A DNA stretch of 64,000 nt from Huiozyma naganishii CBS 8797. Taxonomy: Eukaryota > Ascomycota > Saccharomycetes > Saccharomycetales > Saccharomycetaceae. Both the position numbers and the translations under genes were made by a program. The notes below the pieces were generated by a model. The model was not told the DNA's origin, did not search any database, and saw only the letters and a list, made by a program, of their open reading frames with translations. The DNA lies in contig NC_035924.1 in NCBI RefSeq assembly GCF_000348985.1, forward strand, positions 1 through 64,000, in the 5' to 3' direction. This document shows, one piece after another, positions 24,902 through 33,010 of this stretch. Position 1 is the first letter of the stretch. Every line of letters begins with the position of its first letter.

Positions 24902-25339
24902 CTATAGTCGATCTATTTGTTTATACTGCTCCGTTAAACGGTCCCAAAATGTTTGTTGACTTTGATTTGACTTCCAGAATTTGGAAAGTATAGATGAGAG
25001 TTTGTTTTGATTTATGCCGTTTGCGAACTGAGAATAGTAGGCTCTAAAAGCAATGAATGAATTTAAAGATCCATGCTTACAAATTTCCCTAGGGCTCCTT
25101 ATAGTTTTGGCGCTGAGGGATGAAGAGTCGTCATGTGAGATGATGTTCCTATCATCGTTTAGGTTTCTAAATAAGACTGCTCGGATTATATTAGGATCTG
25201 GGATTTTTGGTGTATTTTTTGCTGCATTTGTGGAAGCAAAAGAGTTCAAGTTAGGTCTTCTGGTTCGTTTTCTGATACTTTTATTTGAACTGTGGCTCTG
25301 GGTGATGTTCATCTTGAATAGAGGTTTTTTGCTAAACAT
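24902..25339 (-). CDS. HMLALPHA1: Mating-type alpha1 protein, C-terminally short
   Basis: The 145-residue product contains the alpha-box signature LNSFIAFRAYYSQF (about residues 92-105) of MATalpha1, the activator that binds with Mcm1 to alpha-specific genes. The start is the ATG at 25339, giving MFSKKPLFK, matching the family. The frame ends just after EQYKQIDRL. S. cerevisiae alpha1 continues for about 30 residues past the corresponding tyrosine, so this copy is truncated. The cut-off coincides with CAGTATAAA (minus strand, 24928-24920), the core of the HO recognition site at the Y/Z junction. It is divergent from alpha2. Position distal to CHA1 indicates the silent HML cassette. Confidence 0.88.
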   Translation of the reverse strand: MFSKKPLFKMNITQSHSSNKSIRKRTRRPNLNSFASTNAAKNTPKIPDPNIIRAVLFRNLNDDRNIISHDDSSSLSAKTIRSPREICKHGSLNSFIAFRAYYSQFANGINQNKLSSILSKFWKSNQSQQTFWDRLTEQYKQIDRL

Positions 25340-25547
25340 TGTGCTGCTTTCTTTTACGATGATGTGTTATTGAATTTTTGAATCCATTTTCTTATATATA
25401 TATAAGAAATGGTTTTGTTTCATGATAACGCTCCCTACACTTTTCTTTATATTATATTTTCTTCTTTGAAAAAACCTCAAGTAGGCGAGTGAAGAAAGTA
25501 TATTCACAGAGCAACAGAAATACCCACCAACACAAACTACAACATCA
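25340..25547. promoter_or_regulatory. Divergent alpha1/alpha2 promoter
   Basis: The 208-bp region drives alpha1 leftwards and alpha2 rightwards. It contains a 22-bp perfect palindrome at 25388-25409 centred on alternating TA (core CTTATATATATATAAG), which can serve as TATA element for both directions. A half-site-like TGATGTG occurs at about 25360, but I do not see a complete a1/alpha2 operator. Confidence 0.65.
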
Positions 25548-26159
25548 ATGAATAGAATAGAGATACAAGACCTGTTGAATAATCAAGACTGTTCCAGTCT
25601 TGATAAAGACTTCAAAAACATCAACAGCCAACTACTCGAAATATGCTCGAACTTTCCGAAAGAGCTCCTTTCTAATCATGGGGAGTTGCAAATGCAACTC
25701 CAAGGTATTCTGTTGTTTTTGACGAAGCTAGTGGGTAAGAATGACTTGTCAGTAACTTTGAAAAATGAAGCAAGAATGACCTATCAATTTAGTAAAATCA
25801 TAGCTTCGTTGTTGAAGAGCTTTGAAGATTTCTTTTTTGAGAGAAAAGAATATAACGATCCGGCTACTAGTGAGAATGAGTTTGTATTTAGTGTTGTCAC
25901 GCAAGACATGATGAATAAACGGAAAGAAAGTATGAGACCTTGTCGAGGACACCGCTTTTCTAGCAATAGCACTGAAACTCTAGAAGATTGGTATAAGAAG
26001 CATCATGAAAAACCGTACTTAGATAAGAGAAGTTTACACGAGCTAGAGTTTAAAACCAAGCTTTCTAAGATGCAAATAAGAAACTGGGTTTCGAATCGAA
26101 GACGGAAAGAGAAGAGCATCCATGTCTCGCCTGTTATCCAAGATTTGCTACAAGAATGA
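25548..26159 (+). CDS. HMLALPHA2: Mating-type homeodomain protein alpha2
   Basis: The 203-residue product matches MATalpha2 over its length (S. cerevisiae 210). Visible are the N-terminal MNRIEIQDLLN, the Mcm1-contact linker VVTQDMMNK (about residues 113-121) and a three-amino-acid-loop homeodomain ending with WVSNRRRKEK (recognition helix with Asn and Arg). alpha2 represses a-specific genes with Mcm1 and haploid genes with a1. The frame is intact and starts at the ATG at 25548. Its 3' end is overlapped in antisense by the last exon of the a1-like gene. In S. cerevisiae the 3' end of alpha2 lies in the X region; here that side faces CHA1, so the cassette is inverted. Confidence 0.95.
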   Translation: MNRIEIQDLLNNQDCSSLDKDFKNINSQLLEICSNFPKELLSNHGELQMQLQGILLFLTKLVGKNDLSVTLKNEARMTYQFSKIIASLLKSFEDFFFERKEYNDPATSENEFVFSVVTQDMMNKRKESMRPCRGHRFSSNSTETLEDWYKKHHEKPYLDKRSLHELEFKTKLSKMQIRNWVSNRRRKEKSIHVSPVIQDLLQE

Positions 26160-26630
26160 AAGAAGACCAAATAGTGCACTTTGGTATATAGCACTTTATA
26201 AACTACTTAGGGTTAGTACTTAAGGTAACCAACAAAAACATTTTCAAAATTCAACATACCCATATTCTTACTTGCAACGGACTGATCCCACATTTTCTTG
26301 CAATTAATTGTCTTTCTTCTTTTGTTAACCATTGTTTCTTAGTAAACACTTTCTCCAAGAATAAACGAGTACGCCTAGAAATGACCGGCCTATTCTTTTG
26401 TTCAATGATTGTAGAATATGTTTCGTACAAGTCTTTTAAAAGTCCCTTTTTCTCTGGTACATTAAGCCCCGATACAAGGATTTCCTGAAATTGAATGCGT
26501 TGTGTTAGTAGTAGAAAAGGGGCAATACTCCCTGAGAGTAAAATACGAACTGACAACATACTTTAATAGCTTCGTTACATTTGGAGTAAACAACATGCAC
26601 TCTCAAATTTTGCTTCTTGCGTGCTCCCAT
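26134..26630 (-). pseudogene. a1-like homeodomain gene, spliced, recognition helix lost
   Basis: Three exons can be read: 26630-26562 (23 codons), 26484-26260 (75 codons) and 26202-26134 (22 codons plus stop). Both introns start GTATGT and contain a perfect TACTAAC branch site, ending CAG and TAG. Intron 2 interrupts the homeodomain right after the tryptophan, as in MATa1. Exon 2 carries LTKEERQLIARKCGIS and PLQVRIW, closely like a1. Exon 3 should encode an Asn-Lys-Arg recognition helix, but gives FIKCYIPKCT and then runs antisense through the last 26 nt of alpha2. Without those residues DNA binding should fail. Either a relic, or a gene that has acquired a new tail. Confidence 0.75.
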
Positions 26631-27150
26631 TTTAGAATATACAAACTTCTAGTAAACAAAACAGTAAACAATACAACGGTACACAAATGTCAAATCTCCC
26701 CCTCTATACTCGCTGGGCTTTTGTAGAGATACCTTTCCAGCTCTCTACACTGTTGATCAACAACATTATATAGGTAGTTATCTATATATATGTATAACTG
26801 AAAGGAACTCAAAAACCATCCAACACTTTGGTTGGAATAGACATATAAGCAAAACAATCGAACGGCTATAAGCTAGACACTTTTAGCTGCCAAGGGCCTG
26901 TTTTGAAGCTCATTCCCCCGCATTTCTGTATTCTTTTTTTCCGACATGACACATTTTCACTTGAAAAATCTGAGGAAAATCGACCCAAAAAAGGTACAGG
27001 AGATCTGGGTGTTTTTGACATCTCAGTGGTTTGTAACTCGAACTCACCAAAGGGTGTTGTCGGTTCCACCCCATCACCCACTGGTCTTTAAATGTTATGG
27101 GCATTTCCGGTAGTCTATCATATTCCATCCTTACACGTTACTTATCGTAC
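26631..27150. other. Gene-free stretch between mating cassette and CHA1
   Basis: No gene is supported. Two forkhead-type GTAAACA motifs lie at 26652-26658 and 26664-26670, with a third at 26586-26592 inside a1 exon 1. A silencer for the HML side nearest CHA1 could lie here, but I cannot point to one. Confidence 0.4.
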
Positions 27151-28230
27151 CTATAATTGTTTTATATGAGTTTTTTTCAACACCTGTGATGGGATCCAGT
27201 ACTCAGGAGGTGATGGAATTGACTTGCTATTTAGTGTGACCAAGGTGTCTTCGAGATCTTTCAAAGTGTTAGAGGACCCTCCGCAAGCAATGACAAGGAT
27301 TACATCGTTGGGAGTTAGGCTATGGCCCAATGCTTTTTCCAATATGTCTACATTGTAAGCCAAATGAAGCGCAGCCCCACAGGCGGGTTCTGCCACCATG
27401 TTGAAGTCCCTCGTGTATTTTAAGCACGTTTCTATGACCTTGGAATCGTCTACCACAACAGAGCGAGTATTGTACTTTTTAGCAAGCTCGAATGTTTGTT
27501 TGGAGATGCTGGCAGTACCTAATGACGTTGCGATACTAGTGATTTTTTCAAATTCGATCTGTTTATTCAAATTCAGCGAAGTGTTAAGAACATGGCAACC
27601 CCTAGTTTCAACGCCTACAATGGGGATCTTTTCCGCAAGGCCATGTTTCTCTAACCCTTGCATTATACCGTTGTAAAGACCTCCGCCTCCAACACTACAC
27701 ACAATACCTTTCACATTTTCAGTTTGGATTTTCTGTGAGTTCAAAGTTTCCATAATTTCATCTACCAAAGTGGCGTGGCCTTCCCAAATATCTGGATTAT
27801 CGAAGGGGTGAACGTAAATGGGTTCCGTAGTCTTCAAATCAATTTGGCTCATAACTGTTTTTTTGAGATGTTGGTCGGCCTCCTTCCAATGGGCACCATT
27901 GACTATCACTTTAGCGCCCGTGTTGCGAATCTTTTCCACCATTCGAGTCTTGGTAGCAGTTGGAACAACCACGGTGCATGGAAGGGACAATCTCTGACAC
28001 GCTGTCGCTGCGGCAAACCCAGCATTCCCACCGGAACTCGCAAAAACGTGGGCGCGTCTTTCACCGATTTTTTGAATCCTCATCGCATTCTTCAAAATCA
28101 AATTCCCAATACCTCTGCTTTTGAACGACCCACTTGGTTGCAAACATTCATACTTCAAAAAAAGTTGAGGTAGATTTTTGCCCGGGAAAAACTGGCGGAG
28201 CAATGGGGTCTTGTTATAAACTAGTGACAT
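27151..28230 (-). CDS. CHA1: L-serine/L-threonine dehydratase, catabolic
   Basis: The 359-residue protein is a fold-type II PLP enzyme that deaminates serine and threonine to pyruvate or 2-oxobutyrate, letting yeast use hydroxyamino acids as nitrogen source. The PLP lysine is in GSFKSRG (Lys37), the substrate loop in SSGGNAGFAA (about residue 65), and the phosphate-binding glycines in SVGGGGLYNG (about 180). Length equals S. cerevisiae Cha1 (360). The start is the ATG at 28230. It sits next to the HML cassette and beside divergent VAC17, as in S. cerevisiae. Confidence 0.96.
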   Translation of the reverse strand: MSLVYNKTPLLRQFFPGKNLPQLFLKYECLQPSGSFKSRGIGNLILKNAMRIQKIGERRAHVFASSGGNAGFAAATACQRLSLPCTVVVPTATKTRMVEKIRNTGAKVIVNGAHWKEADQHLKKTVMSQIDLKTTEPIYVHPFDNPDIWEGHATLVDEIMETLNSQKIQTENVKGIVCSVGGGGLYNGIMQGLEKHGLAEKIPIVGVETRGCHVLNTSLNLNKQIEFEKITSIATSLGTASISKQTFELAKKYNTRSVVVDDSKVIETCLKYTRDFNMVAEPACGAALHLAYNVDILEKALGHSLTPNDVILVIACGGSSNTLKDLEDTLVTLNSKSIPSPPEYWIPSQVLKKTHIKQL

Positions 28231-28745
28231 GTCTGTGTGTTGTATAAATTAATTTATCTGTCACAGCTCTTCAAAGATTTACTATAGAACCTAAAATAAA
28301 AGTGTCAAGAACTTTTGAGACAGATTGAAGCACTTGTTTGTACAATCAATTCTGCAACCATTCCCAACTGAATATATTTGCCGTTTATATACGGCGATGG
28401 GCATCTCATTCCCTTTTATTCCCCTACCCCAAACGTCAACACCGCCATAGTGAGCCCGATCGATAACCGCTGTACTTAAGGGCGGAATTATAACTCCTCC
28501 ACGCCCGCGCCAGAAGGACAGGGTCTTTCAGCCTGTAGGGCACGGCGTTCGGAGATATAACTCCACTGGGGACGGCTAAGCTGAGCTGAGCTCAGGCAAC
28601 GAAAAAAAACACTTATCAGTTTCCAGAAAAGTGAAAAATGAAAACAATGAAATTGTGTCTTTAATACAGAGCTGTTTAGATCTCATCGAGAAAGAGGTAC
28701 AGGGCTGGCTAGTTAACCTCGGTCAGAACGTAAGCTGCGGTGGAC
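28231..28745. promoter_or_regulatory. CHA1-VAC17 divergent promoter region
   Basis: This 515-bp spacer serves CHA1 leftwards and VAC17 rightwards. A TATATA-containing element lies at about 28383. No further element can be assigned with confidence. A short plus-strand open frame from 28631 begins with GTG and overlaps VAC17; I do not treat it as a gene. Confidence 0.5.
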
Positions 28746-30074
28746 ATGGATTGCTTGGAAGATGTCACGGATCGACTTCTGATACGGTCACAGGATGCTA
28801 TCTTACAATTGGAACTGTGGGTGCAGCAGCAGGAAAAGCTGCTATTGACGGATCATGCGTCAGTGGATAGGAAAAAGTTCGAAGCCATTGCACAGCAACG
28901 GAACTTGCATCTATCTCAATTAAACTCGCTGTGTCTAAGGTCAAGATACATTAAGGAAAAACTGGCAAGCGAAAGAAACATCTGTTCCATACGCAAGGGC
29001 AGGCGGTCCTATATCGAAAATCTGGTGTACGAATTCCAAGACATTGCCATGAGTCTAAACGAACTTTCAGAAACCAATAGGAAGAATGGCTCTCCAGTAT
29101 CTCAAGCTACCACAAACAGTAGCGACTCCTTTGAACCCAAGCCTCTAAGAATCCTTGAAAGACAAAGAACTTGTAACGCCAAATCACCCACTAAACGCAA
29201 TAGCAATCATATCAAGATCCCTCGGGAGACGGAGAAGAGTGACTTTACGGAGAACGTTGCTGATTGTTTGCATAGTTCTTTACCGAGTTCCCCCCTGCGA
29301 GGCTCAAATGGTAGTCAACAAACGATACGCTTGACTAAATCCTACCATGAAAGCTTGAACGGCCAAAAACCGACCAGCCACTCGCCCTTAATGAATCCTT
29401 TCAATGCCAAAAATAGACTTTCGTTGTACCTGTTTGATAATATAGATGAGAAAGAGCTCACACCCTGTGATGACGACAATTCAGATCAAGAGACTGTTAT
29501 GTACAACAGCCCTGTAGTTTCCAAAGGTGCAGCTTTCGAACCATTAAGAAGATATAATTCTCATGAGAGCATACTATCTGTGGCCAAAAAGGCACCGATA
29601 CATTCATCTGCCCAAAAGTTGCAGTTTTATCCCTCAGCTACCAATGGTACAACGTCTGCACAAAGTGTGTTCGTCTCCAGTAAACCTGTTTACACGAAAC
29701 CGCTCTCTGTACAGTCTCGGTCAAAAGATTTATTATCGTCTATCGCGCACGCCGAAGCATCTAAGGATACTAAGACAACCTCTGTGTTTAACGGCTGGAA
29801 CTTATTTGGTAAAAGTTCTACTGCCGCTATTACCTCAGAGGTTGGAACCTGCGCCATTTCCCAGAAGAAGCATTCCGCTATAAAAACAAATAGACGATAT
29901 ATAACTGGAGATACACTGGTCATATCTACTTCAAACCGACCCCGCTTATCAAGAAGCTCGGTCAGACAACCTCATGGGTACAACAGACATACCTCCCCGA
30001 TTACTCCAATCGTTGACCACCAAGTACGACAAAACGAATTGAGCGAAGCCTTGGAGACAGAGCTATTGTTATAA
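28746..30074 (+). CDS. VAC17: Vacuole-specific myosin V receptor
   Basis: The 442-residue protein corresponds to Vac17, the adaptor linking the Myo2 cargo domain to vacuolar Vac8 for vacuole inheritance into the bud. The N-terminus MDCLEDVTDRLLIRSQ and the following helical region (to about residue 115) match the family's Myo2-binding half. The rest is low-complexity, rich in Ser, Thr and Asn, with SPT/SPL-type sites, in keeping with the phosphorylation and PEST control known for Vac17. The start is the ATG at 28746; an in-frame GTG two codons earlier follows a stop. Its tail converges on the RNase III-like gene, 109 bp away. Confidence 0.93.
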   Translation: MDCLEDVTDRLLIRSQDAILQLELWVQQQEKLLLTDHASVDRKKFEAIAQQRNLHLSQLNSLCLRSRYIKEKLASERNICSIRKGRRSYIENLVYEFQDIAMSLNELSETNRKNGSPVSQATTNSSDSFEPKPLRILERQRTCNAKSPTKRNSNHIKIPRETEKSDFTENVADCLHSSLPSSPLRGSNGSQQTIRLTKSYHESLNGQKPTSHSPLMNPFNAKNRLSLYLFDNIDEKELTPCDDDNSDQETVMYNSPVVSKGAAFEPLRRYNSHESILSVAKKAPIHSSAQKLQFYPSATNGTTSAQSVFVSSKPVYTKPLSVQSRSKDLLSSIAHAEASKDTKTTSVFNGWNLFGKSSTAAITSEVGTCAISQKKHSAIKTNRRYITGDTLVISTSNRPRLSRSSVRQPHGYNRHTSPITPIVDHQVRQNELSEALETELLL

Positions 30075-30183
30075 ATATATTGTACGTATACCTACATAGT
30101 TGTATTATTTTTTCAATCACAGGAACATCTTCTTTAATTAGGCATTTTGTGTACCAAGCCCTCTTGATTGAATAGAGACGAGT

Positions 30184-32631
30184 TCAGTCCTCCAAAAATT
30201 CGTCGATAGAACTGTTAAACATAGCATTTTCCGCTGCAATCTGTTGAGAGACTAACTTAGTCAGACCATGGCCTTCAGCAAGCAAGACACTCGTGCCTCT
30301 GACATTACATGTACTGTAAAAATGGCTGGGGGCTAGCATTCTAGTCTTGTATTCCGGAATAAATCCAGCTTCCCCTAAAAGTGCTTGCAATCTGCCCATT
30401 GCCGTCTTGTCACAACTCGTGTGTACAATAGGTTTTTCAACTTCGGGCTCTGGCTCAGGCTGGAAATGTTTATAATGGTCCACTTCATTCTTGTTGCCCG
30501 TTTTCATTGGATCGTCGGTAGTGTCTTCTAGTATATCAACGCCAAACAATGCTGCAGCTGCTTTCTTTTTCTTCTCGCTCAGTATCCTCCATTTGTCGCT
30601 CTGTAGAGCTGCACCAGCGGCTACTTGTTCGGCTATTTTCTTGGAGAATCCCCGTCCTTCACCCATTAAGGAATCGGGTTCACCCTTGATGCTGCAACAA
30701 GAGTAGAAGTCGTTTACGCCCAGCTGGACAGTCACATACTCTGGAAACATATTAAGCCGTCCCACGGCACCGTATACTTGTGCTTTGGCAGTTTTATCAA
30801 ATTGGTGTTGTAATGGTAGCTTGCTCGCTCCAGTGAGACTAGCATTGGACTGTGGATGTTCAGCTGCATGTTCATATTGACGGCTAACTACCGGACTCTG
30901 ATGGTCATTTGTTTCGGCACTTTTTTGAGCCACTACTTCCTCTTTGACGTGAGCTGCATCTGTCGCCTTTCTTTCAATCATAGCAGGCAACGGTGGAATC
31001 GCAATATGTTGGTGTGGGTTGCTGTTGTTAACGGGCTCATCCATTGGAGGAGTCGATAACTTACGGTCAGGAATGAAAGAGTTAAGGTGGGTTCGATTAT
31101 GATATGTGGTAGCATCCGAAAATTCCCTTTTTTCAACTGGTTTAGTGCTTACCTCCGGTTGTTTAACTTTGTTAAACAGAGTCGCAGGGTTATTCGAAGC
31201 AAAGTCTAGTCCCTTTGAAATCAAATTTTCGGCTGGTTCTTCTGATTCCATAGCAACAGAGAAATTGGGTTCCATCAAATCATCAACAGGTTCCTTTTGT
31301 TCAGCATGAAGTTCGGATACGGAGCCATTCTCTGTATTTTCGGTGGAAACGGTTGCAATTGGAGCATCTGGTACAGGTTTGGTGGAGTTTTCATTATTGT
31401 CTGGACTGCTGATATTTTTTTCTTGTAGAATCTTCAAAGTTATTTCCGATACCATGGACTCGAGTCTTTCACTCAATTTGCTTAAAATATGCTCTGTCAA
31501 TTTCTCGTCATCTATTGGAGAGAAAATTTTGGCTCTCTCGTTCTCAGCGTTTTCGTTTTCTTTCACCGCTTCGGACTCGGCTATGACAGCCTTTTCCTCG
31601 CTATTTTCAGAATTGTTCGAGGCTAATGGCTTTTGGTAGATTGGAACAGAATCTGAATACACCGTGTACTTGGTTAACAGTTCTACGTTACCCAGTACAA
31701 TAGAAGCTGCCTTCCGTTCAGCTTCAACGGCAGTCACGCCACGGGCAGTTCCCAACACTGTACTGCCGATCACAACCTTACAGGAATGGGAAGCACCGAT
31801 GTGCGTTGTGATAAATTTCAGAGGTTTTTCCGATTTATTTCCCTCCATAAATTGAACCAGTTGTTCCTTCAAGTTCTTAGCATACAAGCCTCTCAAGTTT
31901 TGGGCTTTGAGAATTCCAACTCTAGTTTCGCATAAGGATGACAGCCAAGAAACGACATCGTTTAATTCATGATGAGATCTGTCCAATATTAGTGCCCCAA
32001 TATAAGCCTTGAAGCAGGAACGACGGTAATTCAGGACTTCTTCTTCAGATGCATTGGGATGCATCTTTGTGACGAGGTCAGGTAAGGATTTAAGCAACCT
32101 GTTGTTGGCACTCCATAGATCTAAGGTTTCATTGGTTAAAAGATCAGACTTCAGCTTTTCGAGAGCCTTTGCACTGGCATGAGGAAACTTTTTATACAAA
32201 ATAGAAGCAATTAGACTTTTCAGCCAGCTGTCCCCAACAAACTGTAGTAATTCATTGTTCTTGGCAGTGTTCGACTTCTGTAATTTTTTGTGAGCTAAGA
32301 CCAGGAATTCTAAAATAGGGTTTGTGATAATTGGCTCTTTGATTAATGCCGTGCTACTCCAAATGTTCTCGTCGAACTTGTAGTAATCACAAATCTTGAC
32401 AATATCAACAGACGACCTTGCGTTTGCTAAATATGTGGAGATCATACAAGCAGGTGTAAAGGCGATAAACTTTTCAATCTCTGAGCCCGTAGTAAGAGAA
32501 GTCAACTCATCTTCGGTCAAAGCATTCTCATAAATGATTTCCATACTATTTCTCAGCTCCGTGCAAGCATTCTGGATTTTGGTAAATTTCTTGAGAGCAA
32601 TATTCTCCTTCGGTGTCATGCAACTCCCCAT
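30184..32631 (-). CDS. RNase III/Dicer-like protein with three dsRNA-binding domains, catalytic residues lost
   Basis: The 815-residue protein has an N-terminal helical region (to about 100), an RNase III fold (about 101-235), a double-stranded-RNA-binding domain (about 248-318), a 290-residue low-complexity Glu/Ser/Asn linker, and two more dsRBDs (about 610-680, with GRGFSKKIAEQVAA; about 740-805, with GHGLTKLVSQQIAA). This order resembles budding-yeast Dicer (Dcr1), which has one RNase III domain and two dsRBDs. The signature helix reads NELLQFVGDS: Glu127 and Asp134 are kept, but a second glutamate is Gln130. In the second signature SCFKAYIGAL the expected Asp and Glu are Ser205 and Lys208. 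Cleavage is therefore unlikely; dsRNA binding looks intact. S. cerevisiae has no gene here. Alternatives: an Rnt1 paralogue, or an Mrpl3-like non-catalytic protein, though far longer. The start is the ATG at 32631. Confidence 0.85.
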   Translation of the reverse strand: MGSCMTPKENIALKKFTKIQNACTELRNSMEIIYENALTEDELTSLTTGSEIEKFIAFTPACMISTYLANARSSVDIVKICDYYKFDENIWSSTALIKEPIITNPILEFLVLAHKKLQKSNTAKNNELLQFVGDSWLKSLIASILYKKFPHASAKALEKLKSDLLTNETLDLWSANNRLLKSLPDLVTKMHPNASEEEVLNYRRSCFKAYIGALILDRSHHELNDVVSWLSSLCETRVGILKAQNLRGLYAKNLKEQLVQFMEGNKSEKPLKFITTHIGASHSCKVVIGSTVLGTARGVTAVEAERKAASIVLGNVELLTKYTVYSDSVPIYQKPLASNNSENSEEKAVIAESEAVKENENAENERAKIFSPIDDEKLTEHILSKLSERLESMVSEITLKILQEKNISSPDNNENSTKPVPDAPIATVSTENTENGSVSELHAEQKEPVDDLMEPNFSVAMESEEPAENLISKGLDFASNNPATLFNKVKQPEVSTKPVEKREFSDATTYHNRTHLNSFIPDRKLSTPPMDEPVNNSNPHQHIAIPPLPAMIERKATDAAHVKEEVVAQKSAETNDHQSPVVSRQYEHAAEHPQSNASLTGASKLPLQHQFDKTAKAQVYGAVGRLNMFPEYVTVQLGVNDFYSCCSIKGEPDSLMGEGRGFSKKIAEQVAAGAALQSDKWRILSEKKKKAAAALFGVDILEDTTDDPMKTGNKNEVDHYKHFQPEPEPEVEKPIVHTSCDKTAMGRLQALLGEAGFIPEYKTRMLAPSHFYSTCNVRGTSVLLAEGHGLTKLVSQQIAAENAMFNSSIDEFLED

Positions 32632-33010
32632 GGTTGTCTTGGATGAGTATCCGGCTTGATTTCACTTTCTGGTTTGCTATAGTGTGAGCTCATTGTTGTT
32701 GAAGACTGTTTAAAATACTCTTTCAAATATATATTTTTCTCACTTTGATCAATTCTTCTCAGAGGGAAAGGAGCTGTACGATGGCACTCCATTTGAAAGG
32801 AGAAAGAGTGAAATTTAGAAAGAGCATTCAAAAAATAATGGCTCACCGGCAGCAGTTTGTAGAGGTCTACTATATAGAAAGGTTATAAAATGGTCTGTTA
32901 CCCATGTAACAAAAAAATGCCAGGATTTGAAACGCACGTGTAGTTTCGCGGCTTGTAAGCTAAGTTGAATACATTATTACATATAACCAGAGTGGGGTTG
33001 GCTTGAGGGA
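32632..33010. other. Spacer between RNase III-like gene and MRC1
   Basis: The spacer contains the promoter of the RNase III-like gene and the 3' end of MRC1, both on the minus strand. No additional gene is visible. Confidence 0.5.

Noticed and set aside
28631..28870. 79-codon plus-strand frame overlapping the VAC17 start
   Set aside because: Starts at GTG, overlaps VAC17 in another phase and has no recognisable features.
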